From positions 23,020 through 87,019 of the forward strand of contig SSSZ01000047.1 of assembly GCA_009469675.1 (NCBI GenBank): 64,000 bases of DNA, written 5' to 3'. Below the pieces are notes generated by a model that had not been told where the DNA came from, ran no database searches, and saw only the letters and a list, made by a program, of their open reading frames with translations. The stretch is from Azonexaceae bacterium (lineage in GTDB: Bacteria; Pseudomonadota; Gammaproteobacteria; Burkholderiales; Rhodocyclaceae). How positions within the stretch are numbered: the stretch's first letter is position 1; every line of letters begins with the position of its first letter. Position numbers and translations under genes: made by a program. Shown piece after piece: positions 42,938-53,841 of the stretch.

Positions 42938-45069
42938 GCCGCTGCGGCAGCCGGCCGGGAGGCGGCGGGTCCATCCCAGCGCAGGACCAGGACGGTCAGG
43001 TCGTCGGCCGGCGGGTGGCCGGCTTCGAAGCTCCGGACATCGTCGCGGATGGCCGTGGCCAGGGCCTCCGGTGGGCCGTCGGCGGGGGCCGCCGCCAGGA
43101 GCGCCAGGAGCCGGTCGCCGCCGTAGTAGGCGCGGCCGTCGGTGGCCTCGGTCACCCCGTCGGTGAATAGGCAGACCAGGTCGCCGGGTTCCAGCTGCCG
43201 GGAAAAGGCGACGAAGGGGTAGTTGCCCAGGGCACCCACCGGCGGGCCGGCGGCATCCCCCGCCGCCAGGCGCAGCAGGGTGGGGCCGCGGCGCAGGACC
43301 GGCGCGTCGTGCCCGGCGCAGACGCAGGCCAGGCGGCCGCTGTCGGCGTCGAGGACGGCAATGAAGGTGGTGACGAAAAGAACTTCCGGGTTGTTGCGGC
43401 AGAGTTCGACCTCGATCTGGCGCAGGGCTTCCCCCAGATCGTCCACCCGCCGCACCAGGGCCGCGGCCAGGGTTTTGGCCACGGTCATGAAGAGGCTGGC
43501 GGGAACGCCCTTGCCGCTTACGTCGCCGACGCCGAAGCAGACCCGCCGGTCGTCGAGAGCGAAACATTCGTAGTAGTCGCCGCCGACGGCCCGGGCCGGT
43601 TCCAGCCGGGCGGCGAGGCGAAAGCGGGATTCGTCGGCGAAGAGGGCCTGGGGATCGGGCAGGAGTCCCATCTGGATGCGGCGGGCCGCGTCGAGTTCGC
43701 CGGCGTCGCGGGCGGCGGCCTCGCGGCTGGCCTGGAGCGCGTTCTCGGCGGCCCGCCGTTGGCGGTCGGCGTCGACCAGGGTATTGCCGAGGAGGAGGAT
43801 GAAAAGCGGGTTGAGGAGGGCTATCACGGTCGCCGCATCGAAGAGCCAGCCCCCGGCGACGAAGGCGGCGAAGCCCGCGCCGACCAGCCCGGCGGCGACC
43901 GCCGCCCCGGAGCCGGCGGCGTAGGCTGGCCGCAGGGCGGGCAGGGCGACAATCAGGAGCAGCCCGGCGGCGAGCAACACGCCGACCTCCAGGGCGGGCA
44001 TCCAGCCGGGCCGGCGCAGGGCGTCGCCGGCGAGCAGGCTTTCGATGACCTGGGCGTGGACGTCGATGCCGGGGATCTTCTCGCCCAGCGGGGTGAGCAC
44101 CTGGTCGACGAGGCCGACTCCGGTCAGGCCGAGAATGACGAAACGGCCGGCGAAACCGGCTGGAGCGAAGCTGCCGTCGAGGACGCTGGCGGCGGAAACC
44201 CGCCGGTCCGGGGCGAGGCGGCCGAAGTGCAGGAGCAACTGGCCGTCGGCCCGGGTCGGCAGGCGGTAGTCGCCGACCCCCACCGTCTCCAGGCCCCGGA
44301 GGCCGGACTGGGCTTCGAGGGCGGCGGCCCCCAGGGCGACGCGGACCATTTCCAGCCCCAGGGCGGGCACCAGGGCGTCGCCGATGCGGCCGGCCAGGGG
44401 CAGGCGGCGCAGAACGCCAAGATCGGCGTCGCCGCCCGCCCGGTCGGGGGGCGTGTTGATGAGGCCGACGCCGGCTGCTGCCTCTTCCAGCGCCGGCAGG
44501 CTGCCCAGGGCGGCGCCGTAGGCGGGCAGCCCCTCGCTTCCGCCGCCGCCCCGGCTGACCAGGGAAACCGAGCGGCCGCCCGGGCGGGCCGTGGGCAGGG
44601 CCGCGGCGACCCCGGACACCGCCAGCACCGTCGGCCCGGTCGCCAGGGCCTGGGCCAGGCGGCGGTCGGGGTCGGGAAGTCCAGCCAGGGTCTCGCCGGG
44701 CAGTTGCGGCAGGCGGCGGGCCAGTTCCGGCGGGCTGAGGCGGTCGGGCTCGACGAACAGAATGTCGATCCCCAAGGCAAGGGGGCGCCCCGCCAGAATG
44801 CGGGCGACCAAGTCGGCCACCCGGTCCCGGGGCCAAGGCCATTGCCCCTGGGCGACCAGGCTCGCCTCGTCAATATCGACGACGAGGGCCGGCACGGCGC
44901 TGCGGTCCCGGGGGTGGAGGCGCTGGTAGTGGTCGAAGAGGAGGTGGCGCAGGCCGAAGAGCGGCGCCTCCTGCCGCCAGACCTGTAGCAGCGCGGCGAG
45001 GACGAGAAGAACCAGGGCCAGGCTGCGGCCGTGGTGGGCACCCAGCAGGCGGGCCAGAAGGGATTTCAC
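42934..45069 (-). CDS. CHASE2-domain SpoIIE/PP2C serine phosphatase
   Basis: 711 residues from a GTG at 45069 that overlaps the stop of the hydrolase gene by 4 bases (GTGA). A membrane helix near 18-34 is followed by a CHASE2 extracellular sensor domain (VVDIDEASLVAQGQWPWPR, then FVILGLTGVGLVDQV), two or three further helices near 365-430, a coiled coil (ARRIQMGLLP) and a SpoIIE-type phosphatase with the metal-binding GGDYYE, GDVSGKGVPASLF, FTDGVTEA and DDLTVLVLRW motifs intact. It should dephosphorylate STAS proteins in response to an envelope signal, as RsbU/RsbP do. The candidate substrates are encoded just upstream in the same operon. Confidence 0.92.
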   Translation of the reverse strand: MKSLLARLLGAHHGRSLALVLLVLAALLQVWRQEAPLFGLRHLLFDHYQRLHPRDRSAVPALVVDIDEASLVAQGQWPWPRDRVADLVARILAGRPLALGIDILFVEPDRLSPPELARRLPQLPGETLAGLPDPDRRLAQALATGPTVLAVSGVAAALPTARPGGRSVSLVSRGGGGSEGLPAYGAALGSLPALEEAAAGVGLINTPPDRAGGDADLGVLRRLPLAGRIGDALVPALGLEMVRVALGAAALEAQSGLRGLETVGVGDYRLPTRADGQLLLHFGRLAPDRRVSAASVLDGSFAPAGFAGRFVILGLTGVGLVDQVLTPLGEKIPGIDVHAQVIESLLAGDALRRPGWMPALEVGVLLAAGLLLIVALPALRPAYAAGSGAAVAAGLVGAGFAAFVAGGWLFDAATVIALLNPLFILLLGNTLVDADRQRRAAENALQASREAAARDAGELDAARRIQMGLLPDPQALFADESRFRLAARLEPARAVGGDYYECFALDDRRVCFGVGDVSGKGVPASLFMTVAKTLAAALVRRVDDLGEALRQIEVELCRNNPEVLFVTTFIAVLDADSGRLACVCAGHDAPVLRRGPTLLRLAAGDAAGPPVGALGNYPFVAFSRQLEPGDLVCLFTDGVTEATDGRAYYGGDRLLALLAAAPADGPPEALATAIRDDVRSFEAGHPPADDLTVLVLRWDGPAASRPAAAAA

Positions 45070-46028
45070 AAGTCGACTACGAGGCCGTCGTAGGCGGAAA
45101 TGATTTCCAGGGGCGCCCGGCCTTCGCGGGTGATTGCCTCGAAGCGGCGGGTTTCGTCGAGGAGCCGGCCGAGCTGCTCGTCGTCGTTGACCGGCTCGTG
45201 GTGGAAGAGGGCGAGGCGGCGGGCACCGGCCGCCTGGCACAACTCGACGCCCACCACGTTGCTCGAATGGCCCCAGTCGGCCTTGACCGAAACCGCCTCG
45301 GCCAGGGAATACATGGCGTCGAAGACCACCAGGTCGGCGGCTTGGAAAAATTCGATGAAACCCTGGCGTTCGCCGTTGTCCTCCAGCTTGTGCTCGGAAT
45401 CGGTGGAATAGACGACGCAGCGACCCTGCCCTGCGAAGCGGTAGCCGTAGGAATCGCCGGCGTGAAGCTGGCGGTGGGGCGTCACCGTGAGGCCGGCGAC
45501 GGCATGCGGCTGGCCCGGCGTCATGGCGTGATACTCGATGGTGGCGCCGGCCTGGGAATAATCCACAGGGAAGCAGGGGGCCCGCATCTGCAGCCGCATC
45601 GCCTCCTCCAGGCGATCGTGGCAGCCGTGGATGACGATGCGGTTACCGGGAATGTACATGGGCAAAAAGAAAGGAAAGCCCATGAGGTGGTCCCAGTGCA
45701 GGTGGGAAATGAAGACGTGATAGACCTGGGGGCGCGCCGCGCCGTAGGCGGCGAGCTTGGCCTGGGCCAGGGGGCGGGCGCCGCTGCCCATGTCGCAGAT
45801 GATGTGTTCCGGCCCGCCGGTGACGATCTCGACGCAGGAGGAATGGCCGCCGAAGGTGCCGGCGGTGGCGAAAGGTAGGCCGTCGACGAAATCCGCCAGT
45901 TCGCTCCGGCTGGCGAAGCGCCGGCCGTTGGCGGCGGTGAGGGCGGCCATCACCTTGTGGCGCACGGCGTCCGCCGTCAGGGCGATGGGCAGGGAGCCAC
46001 GGGTGCCCCAGAAAACGACTTTTTTCAT
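45066..46028 (-). CDS. metallo-beta-lactamase-fold hydrolase
   Basis: 320 residues from the ATG at 46028 (MKKVVFWGTRGSLP). The zinc motif SHLHWDHLMGF (HxHxDH) is intact, with a later STDSEH and a final ALFHHEPVNDD supplying further metal ligands. The pattern is that of the RNase Z/class II phosphodiesterase-like group (PF12706 type), not lactamases. There is no signal peptide. It sits between the second STAS gene and the phosphatase gene with 4-base overlaps on both sides, so its product is made with the partner-switching proteins. It could turn over a nucleotide signal, but the substrate cannot be deduced. Confidence 0.85.
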   Translation of the reverse strand: MKKVVFWGTRGSLPIALTADAVRHKVMAALTAANGRRFASRSELADFVDGLPFATAGTFGGHSSCVEIVTGGPEHIICDMGSGARPLAQAKLAAYGAARPQVYHVFISHLHWDHLMGFPFFLPMYIPGNRIVIHGCHDRLEEAMRLQMRAPCFPVDYSQAGATIEYHAMTPGQPHAVAGLTVTPHRQLHAGDSYGYRFAGQGRCVVYSTDSEHKLEDNGERQGFIEFFQAADLVVFDAMYSLAEAVSVKADWGHSSNVVGVELCQAAGARRLALFHHEPVNDDEQLGRLLDETRRFEAITREGRAPLEIISAYDGLVVDL

Positions 46029-46387
46029 GCCAGTTGGGCGCAGGCTCCGTCCACATCGACGTAGCACGGCATGACGAGGTTGAGGCGGGCGATGGCGAAG
46101 ATTTCGGCGACCAGGGGCTGCATGCCGGCGACGGCGAAGCGGCCGCCCTGGGCGGCCGCCTGGCGGGAGGCGACGACCAGGGTGCGCAGGCCCAGGCTCG
46201 ACATGTAGTCGACGGCGGAGAGGTCGAGCAGCAGGGCGGGAGAGCCGGCCTTGCAGCCGGCGAGCAAGGGGGCGAGGGCGGCGCCGAGCGCGCCCGCCGT
46301 AAGGTGATCGAGGCGCCCGCGGGCGGCGGCGACGGTGACGCCGCCGACCACGCGCACGGGCAGCAGGGTGACGCGCTGGTCTTCCAT
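46025..46387 (-). CDS. STAS-domain anti-sigma factor antagonist (second copy)
   Basis: 120 residues. The STAS core has the phospho-site loop DLSAVDYMSSLGLRTLVVA, with two adjacent serines, one of which should be the target of an RsbW-type kinase. It starts inside the stop of the preceding STAS gene (TGATG) and its stop overlaps the hydrolase start by 4 bases. The two STAS proteins are clearly paralogous, both ending in an EIFAIARL/EVFAIARF segment. Confidence 0.9.
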   Translation of the reverse strand: MEDQRVTLLPVRVVGGVTVAAARGRLDHLTAGALGAALAPLLAGCKAGSPALLLDLSAVDYMSSLGLRTLVVASRQAAAQGGRFAVAGMQPLVAEIFAIARLNLVMPCYVDVDGACAQLA

Positions 46388-46731
46388 CAGGCGAGGCTCC
46401 GGGCCGCGGCGTCGACGTCTTCGAAGCAGGGAATGACCAGTTCGAAGCGGGCGATGGCGAAGACTTCCCGAACCAGGGGCTGGACGCCGGCGATGCCGAT
46501 GCGACCGCCCGCCGCCTTGATCTGGCGGGCCGCCACCATGAGGCTGCGCAGCCCGGCGCTGGAAATGTACTGGACCGCGGAAAAGTCGAGGATGAGCGGA
46601 CGGGAGCCGGCGCTGCAGGTCGGGATGACTTCCTGCAGCGCCAGCAGGAACGGATCGGCGCTGCCGTGGTCAATGCGTCCGGTGGGAGCGACGACAAAGG
46701 CGATGGGGTGGTCGCGTACGGTTAGATTCAT
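46387..46731 (-). CDS. STAS-domain anti-sigma factor antagonist (first copy)
   Basis: 114 residues. A SpoIIAA/RsbV-like STAS domain with the phospho-site loop DFSAVQYISSAGLRSLMVA. It is the first gene of a four-gene overlapping operon (STAS, STAS, hydrolase, CHASE2-phosphatase). Upstream, 220 bases separate it from the divergent ygiQ-type gene; they contain a CGAAACG/CGTTTCG inverted repeat at 46854-46874 and no other clear feature. Confidence 0.9.
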   Translation of the reverse strand: MNLTVRDHPIAFVVAPTGRIDHGSADPFLLALQEVIPTCSAGSRPLILDFSAVQYISSAGLRSLMVAARQIKAAGGRIGIAGVQPLVREVFAIARFELVIPCFEDVDAAARSLA

Positions 46732-46951
46732 CTTTTCGGCCTTCCCTGAATTGGGTTGATTATGCCATGGGGGGATTTGCCGGCAAGGGTCGGTAGGCCG
46801 TGGGATTCATGAGAAAATACCGGCGGCGGGCGACGGCGTTTTTTCCCGGCGGACGAAACGCTCTCGCCGTTTCGATGATCTGGGCAGGGCCGGCGGAGTT
46901 TTTCCACCGACCGGCATCCTCCGACGGCTTCACTTTTTCCGGTCACTCTCG

Positions 46952-49093
46952 ATGCAGCAGGCAACACCGCTTTTCTCCTATCGCAAGTTCTGGGCCCGGC
47001 GTTTCGGCAAAGCCCCCTTCCTGCCCATGTCGCGGGCCGAAATGGATGCCCTGGGCTGGGATTCCTGCGACGTCATCCTGGTCACCGGCGACGCCTACAT
47101 CGACCATCCCAGCTTCGGCATGGCCCTGGTCGGGCGGTTGCTGGAAGCGCAAGGTTTTCGGGTCGGCATCATCAGCCAGCCGGACTGGCATTCCGCCGCC
47201 GACTTCCGCCGGCTGGGGAAGCCCAACCTGTTCTACGGCGTCACCGCCGGCAACATGGATTCCATGGTCAATCGCTACACCTCCGACCGCAAAATCCGTT
47301 CCGACGACGCCTACACCCCCAACGCCGAACCCAACAAGCGCCCCGACCGGGCCGTCGTGGTCTATGCCCAGCGCTGCCGCGAGGCCTTCCCCGAGGCCAA
47401 CGTGGTGATCGGCTCGATCGAGGCGAGCCTGCGCCGCATCGCCCATTACGACTACTGGTCCGACACGGTGCGCCGTTCGGTGCTGCCCGATTCCAAGGCC
47501 GACCTGCTGCTCTTCGGCAACGCCGAGCGGGCTCTGGTGGCGCTCGCCCACCGGCTGGCCCGGGGGGAGGCCATCGAGACCATCCGCGACCTGCGGGGCA
47601 CGGCCTTCATGGTTCCCGCCGGCTGGCTGCCGGGGGAGGAATGGACGGCTCTCGATTCGACCTCGGTGGATACCCCGGGGCCGGTGGGCCGCCACCCCGA
47701 CCCCTACGCCATGGCTGCTCCGGCCGCAGCCCCGGCGGCGCCCGCCGGCGAAGCCCGGCCGGTGCGCCTCGTCAGCCGCGCCGAGCGCCTCGCCGCCCGC
47801 CAGGAGCAGCGGACCCTTACCGTCATCCGCCTGCCGTCCTTTGAGCAGGTCAAGGACGATCCGGTGCTCTACGCCCACGCCTCCCGCACCTTCCACCTCG
47901 AATCCAACCCCGGCAACGCCCGCTGCCTCGTCCAGGGCCACGGCGGGCGCGACGTCTGGCTCAACCCGCCGCCCATTCCCCTCACCACCGAGGAACTGGA
48001 CCAGGTCTACGAGGCCCCCTACGCCCGCCGCCCGCACCCGGCCTACGGCGAGGCCAAGATTCCCGCCTGGGAGATGATCCGCTTTTCGGTAAACATCATG
48101 CGCGGCTGCTTCGGCGGCTGCACCTTCTGCTCCATCACCGAACACGAGGGCCGCATCATCCAGAGCCGTTCGGAGGAGTCGGTGCTGCGGGAAATCGAGG
48201 AAATGCGCGACAAGACCCCGGGCTTCACCGGCATTGTCTCTGACCTCGGCGGCCCCACCGCCAACATGTTCCACTTGAAGTGCAAGGACGAGAAGATCGA
48301 GTCGGCCTGTCGCCGCCTGTCCTGCGTCTACCCGGACATCTGCGAAAACTTGGGCACCGACCACAGCCGGCTGATTTCCCTCTACCGCAAGGCCCGGTCG
48401 CTGCCCGGGGTGAAAAAGGTCCAGATCGGCTCGGGCCTGCGCTACGACCTGGCGGTGCGCTCGCCGGAATACGTCAAGGAACTGGTCACCCACCACGTCG
48501 GCGGCTACCTCAAGATCGCCCCGGAACACACCGAAGACGGGCCGCTCGCCAAGATGATGAAACCCGGCATCGGCGCCTACGACCGCTTCAAGGCGATGTT
48601 CGAGCGCTTTTCCCGGGAGGCGGGCAAGGAGCAGTACCTCATTCCCTACTTCATCGCCGCCCATCCCGGCACCCGCGACGAGGACATGCTCAACCTGGCC
48701 CTCTGGCTCAAACGCAACAACTTCCGCCTCGACCAAGTGCAGACCTTCCTGCCAACGCCCATGGCGCTCGCCACGGCGATGTACCACAGCGAGCGCAATC
48801 CCTTGAAAAAACTGGGGCGCGACGGCGAGCGGGTGGAAACCGTCCGGAGCGGCCGGCAAAGGAAGCTGCACAAGGCTTTTCTCCGCTACCACGACCCGGA
48901 AAACTGGCCTCTCCTGCGCGATGCCCTCAAGGCCATGGGCCGCGCCGACCTCATCGGCAACGGCAAGAAACAGCTGGTTCCCGCCTGGCAGCCGGCGGGA
49001 ACCGGGGTGAAACCGGCGGCCTGCCAGGCCCGCCGGCCGAAGCCGCCTGCCCGCGGCCTGCCGCCCAAGGCCGGCCGGGCCAAGGGGCGATAG
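46952..49093 (+). CDS. ygiQ: YgiQ family radical SAM protein
   Basis: 713 residues. The B12-binding-like N-terminal part begins with the family-typical [15 protein letters not shown] and [17 protein letters not shown]. The radical-SAM cluster motif is in [18 protein letters not shown] (CxxxCxxC). The C-terminus is a Lys/Arg/Pro-rich tail. The family is widespread and its substrate is not established. The start ATG at 46952 begins [15 protein letters not shown], the usual N-terminus. Confidence 0.92.
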   Translation: MQQATPLFSYRKFWARRFGKAPFLPMSRAEMDALGWDSCDVILVTGDAYIDHPSFGMALVGRLLEAQGFRVGIISQPDWHSAADFRRLGKPNLFYGVTAGNMDSMVNRYTSDRKIRSDDAYTPNAEPNKRPDRAVVVYAQRCREAFPEANVVIGSIEASLRRIAHYDYWSDTVRRSVLPDSKADLLLFGNAERALVALAHRLARGEAIETIRDLRGTAFMVPAGWLPGEEWTALDSTSVDTPGPVGRHPDPYAMAAPAAAPAAPAGEARPVRLVSRAERLAARQEQRTLTVIRLPSFEQVKDDPVLYAHASRTFHLESNPGNARCLVQGHGGRDVWLNPPPIPLTTEELDQVYEAPYARRPHPAYGEAKIPAWEMIRFSVNIMRGCFGGCTFCSITEHEGRIIQSRSEESVLREIEEMRDKTPGFTGIVSDLGGPTANMFHLKCKDEKIESACRRLSCVYPDICENLGTDHSRLISLYRKARSLPGVKKVQIGSGLRYDLAVRSPEYVKELVTHHVGGYLKIAPEHTEDGPLAKMMKPGIGAYDRFKAMFERFSREAGKEQYLIPYFIAAHPGTRDEDMLNLALWLKRNNFRLDQVQTFLPTPMALATAMYHSERNPLKKLGRDGERVETVRSGRQRKLHKAFLRYHDPENWPLLRDALKAMGRADLIGNGKKQLVPAWQPAGTGVKPAACQARRPKPPARGLPPKAGRAKGR

Positions 49094-49118
49094 GGTCGCC
49101 GAGGCCCGCCGCGACGGC

Positions 49119-49149
49119 GGGTAAACCCCGTCGCCACCGGGGTTTACCC
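49119..49149. repeat. perfect 12-bp inverted repeat after ygiQ
   Basis: GGGTAAACCCCG and its exact complement CGGGGTTTACCC are separated by 7 bases. A TTTT follows 7 bases later, so it may terminate the ygiQ transcript, but the short T run and the AAAC/GTTT core also allow a protein-binding site. The rest of the 161 bases before the next start holds only that gene's ribosome-binding site. Confidence 0.55.
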
Positions 49150-49254
49150 TAGGCCTTTTGGCGCATTGACGGCGGTCCGCCAAGCAGGGATACTGCACCG
49201 CCTATGCGACCGGGGTATGCCCGGAAATTATTGTCGGGGGACGGAGGCGGGGTC

Positions 49255-50391
49255 ATGGGGGACGACAGGAGCACCACCGGAAGGCATCGCCACGGCCGCC
49301 GCCAGGCCGACCGGCGGACCGGCCGCGATCGCCGGGCGGCCGGCCCCGGACGGCACGGGGTGGAGCGCCGGCACTCCTGGGAAGAGCAGCGGACCCAGTA
49401 CTGGACGCGGCTTCTCTTCTGCGGCTTGGCGCTGCTCTACTTCAATTTCGGCGGGGACGCCCAGGTGCGCGCCTGGACCGGGGTGCCCGCGGTCACCGGC
49501 TTTTTCGTCGCCTACGGCTTGCAGGTGCTGTTCTTCATGGGCCATGCCGCCCGCGTGCCCCATGCGCCTTGGCGCCAGCGCCTCACCATGTGGATCGACA
49601 TCGGCGCGGCGACTTTTGCCGTGCTCGCCGACGCCACCGTCACTTCGCCGGGCTTTCTCGTTTTCCTCATGGTCATCCTCGGCAACGGCATGCGCTACGG
49701 CCTGCGTTTCTTCGGCGAGGCGGTGGCCGGCAGCCTGGGGGCGGCGCTCCTCATCGTCGGCCTGCGGCTGCACGACTACGCCAGCGTCTTTTCGGTAAGC
49801 GCCATATTCTTCCTGGTCTTTTTCACCATCGTCGTCCTCTATTCCTATTCCCTTACCGCCAAGATCGAGCGGACCCGGGACAAGCTCGCCTTCGAGCGCA
49901 ACGTCGATGCCCTCACGGGCCTCCTCAACCGGCGGGCGCTCATCGAGCGGGCCACCCATTTCATCCATGGGACGCCGGTGCAGCAGCGGGAATTCGTCGT
50001 TCTCTTCGCCGATCTCGACGGCTTCAAGAACGTCAACGATACCCACGGGCACCACGTCGGCGACCGGGTGCTGGCGGGGGTGGGCAGCCGCATCGCCGCC
50101 GTCGTCCGGGCCGAGGATCTGGTGGCCCGCTACGGCGGCGACGAATTTCTCCTCATCCTGCCCCATGCCTCGGCGGCCGGGGGCGAAACTGTGGCCCGGC
50201 GGGTGCGCCAGGCGATTAACGCCTGGGCCGAGGCCAACGAGGTCGATTTCAGCGTGTCCATCGGCATGGGGCGCTACCCGGACCACGGCAGCGATCTGGA
50301 AACGGTCATCGCGTCGGTGGACAAGGCCATGTACCGCAGCAAACTGGTGCACGGCCGGGGCGGCATCCTCCACGCCGAGGCCGGCAGCTGA
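49255..50391 (+). CDS. membrane-bound diguanylate cyclase (GGDEF)
   Basis: 378 residues from the ATG at 49255, which has GGAGG 8-12 bases upstream; an ATG at 49204 is less likely. A basic cytosolic start (RHRHGRRQADRR) is followed by about six transmembrane helices and a C-terminal GGDEF domain with RYGGDEFLLIL. The inhibitory site RAED (RxxD) is intact, so the enzyme should make cyclic di-GMP with product inhibition. The sensory ligand of the membrane part is unknown. Confidence 0.92.
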   Translation: MGDDRSTTGRHRHGRRQADRRTGRDRRAAGPGRHGVERRHSWEEQRTQYWTRLLFCGLALLYFNFGGDAQVRAWTGVPAVTGFFVAYGLQVLFFMGHAARVPHAPWRQRLTMWIDIGAATFAVLADATVTSPGFLVFLMVILGNGMRYGLRFFGEAVAGSLGAALLIVGLRLHDYASVFSVSAIFFLVFFTIVVLYSYSLTAKIERTRDKLAFERNVDALTGLLNRRALIERATHFIHGTPVQQREFVVLFADLDGFKNVNDTHGHHVGDRVLAGVGSRIAAVVRAEDLVARYGGDEFLLILPHASAAGGETVARRVRQAINAWAEANEVDFSVSIGMGRYPDHGSDLETVIASVDKAMYRSKLVHGRGGILHAEAGS

Positions 50392-50415
50392 AGCTGCGCC
50401 GGTTCCGGCTTGGGC

Positions 50416-50421
50416 TAAAAT
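50416..50421 (+). promoter_or_regulatory. -10 box of the haemoglobin gene, leaderless type
   Basis: TAAAAT lies 7 bases before the ATG at 50429, in the 37-base gap after the cyclase gene. With a start 7 bases downstream the transcript would begin at the A of the ATG. No Shine-Dalgarno is present. Confidence 0.45.
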
Positions 50422-50428
50422 ACCCGCC

Positions 50429-50815
50429 ATGAACGCACCGACCACCTACGACCTGATCGGCGGCGATGCCGCCGTCGCCCGTCTCACCGACCGCTTCTAC
50501 GAACTCATGGACCGCGTGCCGCAATTTGCCGGCATCCGCGCCATGCATCCCGCCGACCTCAAGGAATCCCGGGACAAGCTTTATATGTTCCTGTCGGGCT
50601 GGATGGGCGGGCCGGATTTGTTCGTCGAGAAATTCGGCCATCCGCGCCTGCGGGGGCGCCACATGCCTTTCCAGATCGGTGTTGCCGAGCGCGATCAGTG
50701 GGTGGCCTGCATGGTCCTGGCCATGGAAGAGACGGGGATCGAAGCCGGGCTGCGCCAGAAGCTGTTGGAGAATTTCTTCCATACCGCCGATTTCATGCGC
50801 AATAAACACGGCTAG
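50429..50815 (+). CDS. group 2 truncated haemoglobin
   Basis: 128 residues from the ATG at 50429 (MNAPTTYDLIGG). The truncated 2-on-2 globin fold is recognisable by YDLIGGDAAVARLTDRFYELM, the proximal histidine in RLRGRHMPFQIG and the tryptophan of RDQWVACM that marks group 2. Such globins bind oxygen or nitric oxide and often serve in detoxification or oxygen delivery. It follows a diguanylate cyclase but has its own promoter candidate. Confidence 0.92.
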   Translation: MNAPTTYDLIGGDAAVARLTDRFYELMDRVPQFAGIRAMHPADLKESRDKLYMFLSGWMGGPDLFVEKFGHPRLRGRHMPFQIGVAERDQWVACMVLAMEETGIEAGLRQKLLENFFHTADFMRNKHG

Positions 50816-50853
50816 ACCGGGCAATTCACCTGCTGCGGTGCAGCATGGGGTGG

Positions 50854-50859
50854 TACAAT
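50854..50859 (+). promoter_or_regulatory. possible -10 box of typA
   Basis: TACAAT lies 29 bases before the typA ATG. An inverted repeat TGCTGC-GGT-GCAGCA (50831-50845) lies where the -35 region would be; it may instead end the haemoglobin transcript. The assignment is tentative. Confidence 0.35.
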
Positions 50860-50888
50860 AGCGGGTTTCGTATTCTCAGGCCGCCCCC

Positions 50889-52733
<1,845 letters not shown>

Positions 52734-52776
52734 CGCACCGTCCGCCCCGCCGGACCTGGCCGGGCGGGAACGAACA

Positions 52777-52804
52777 GGCGGCTCCTGGGGGCCGCCCTTT
52801 TTTT
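52777..52804 (+). terminator. rho-independent terminator of typA
   Basis: A GGCGGC stem pairs with GCCGCC (52791-52796) and is followed by C and seven T. It lies in the gap after typA and points in the same direction. Confidence 0.8.
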
Positions 52805-52919
52805 GCCTGAGCGCCGCCAGCCCGGCTCGCGGTAAAACCCCGGCAGCGGGCGGCTTTGTTGAGGCGGTAAGGGCTGGTGTATGATTCTGCGCACAGTCGA
52901 ATGGTAGGGGTGAGGTCAG

Positions 52920-53777
52920 GTGCTGCGGTCCTTGGTTTTGGCGTTGGCGTTGGTCCTGTCGGCAGGGGTGCTGGCGCAGTCCGCTTCCCCTGACGACAAG
53001 CGGAAGTTGGTCGAGCAGAAGATGAAGCTGCTCGAGATGCTGGTCAACTCGCCATCGGCCAAGGCCAGTCCGGGCAAGGGAGACGCGCCGAGCCTCGCGG
53101 AGAAGGGGGGCAAAGCCCTCGAACTCGCCCGCGGCGCCGTTGCCGAAAGCCGCTTCGACGAGGCGGCGCAGATCCTCGACGACGCCCTGCGGTCTTCGTC
53201 TTCATCGGCCCGCCGGGGCGGTCCCGATCCTTCGCTATCGGAAAGCGCCCTCCGTCTGGCGCACCAGAACCTGGTCGAACAAGTCGCCACCTACCGGGCG
53301 TCGGTCGAAGATCTGGTCGGCGAACCCAAGATCGGGGCCGCCGCCAAGGGACTCCTTGCCCGCATCGATGCCCAGAGCGCCGCGGCCCGGAAAGAGGTGG
53401 GCGCCGGCCGGCTTGACGCCGCCAACCGCATCCTCGGCGATGCCTACAAGCTGGCGGTGACCGAACTTTCCCGACTGCGGGCCGGCCACGAAGTGGTGAT
53501 GTCCCTCAATTTCGCCAGCCCGGCCGACGAATACGCCTACGAGATCAAGCGGTTCGAAAGCGGCGAACTCATGGTCGGCATGTTGATCGGCGAGGGCAAG
53601 GCCGACGGCGACCGTCGCGCCCTGGTCGACGGCTTCGCGGCCGAAGGCCGCCGGCTGCGCGGCGAGGCCCAGCGGCTCGCCCAGTCCGGCCAGCACAAGG
53701 AGGCGGTCGGTCTGATGGAAAAAGCCACCGCCCAGATGAATCGGGCCCTCCAGGCGATGGGCGTGCCGGTGTTCTGA
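52920..53777 (+). CDS. periplasmic helical protein of unknown function
   Basis: 285 residues from a GTG at 52920, preceded by GTGAGG. A signal peptide ends near residue 20 (SAGVLAQ, then SASPDD). The mature protein is predicted to be nearly all helical, with Ala-rich amphipathic repeats (ARGAVAESRFDEAAQILDDA; RLDAANRILGDAYKLA; LMEKATAQMNRAL) resembling TPR-like helical hairpins. No family is recognised. It has its own upstream region after the typA terminator, and an MFS gene follows 64 bases later. Confidence 0.75.
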   Translation: MLRSLVLALALVLSAGVLAQSASPDDKRKLVEQKMKLLEMLVNSPSAKASPGKGDAPSLAEKGGKALELARGAVAESRFDEAAQILDDALRSSSSSARRGGPDPSLSESALRLAHQNLVEQVATYRASVEDLVGEPKIGAAAKGLLARIDAQSAAARKEVGAGRLDAANRILGDAYKLAVTELSRLRAGHEVVMSLNFASPADEYAYEIKRFESGELMVGMLIGEGKADGDRRALVDGFAAEGRRLRGEAQRLAQSGQHKEAVGLMEKATAQMNRALQAMGVPVF

Positions 53778-53841
53778 CCGGGCCGCCCGTTTCTCCCGGC
53801 GCGGAGAGCGTTTTGGTTTTTCCTTCCCGATAGCCACAACA

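Noticed and set aside
42107..44842. A 911-codon minus-strand open frame
   Set aside because: It is a frame-shifted shadow of the CHASE2-phosphatase gene extended across the fecR/ompA genes; its translation is Arg/Pro-rich with no domains.
46854..46874. CGAAACG/CGTTTCG inverted repeat as an operator for the STAS operon
   Set aside because: Seven-base arms in a GC-rich spacer are weak evidence, and it lies closer to the ygiQ side; kept only as a note.
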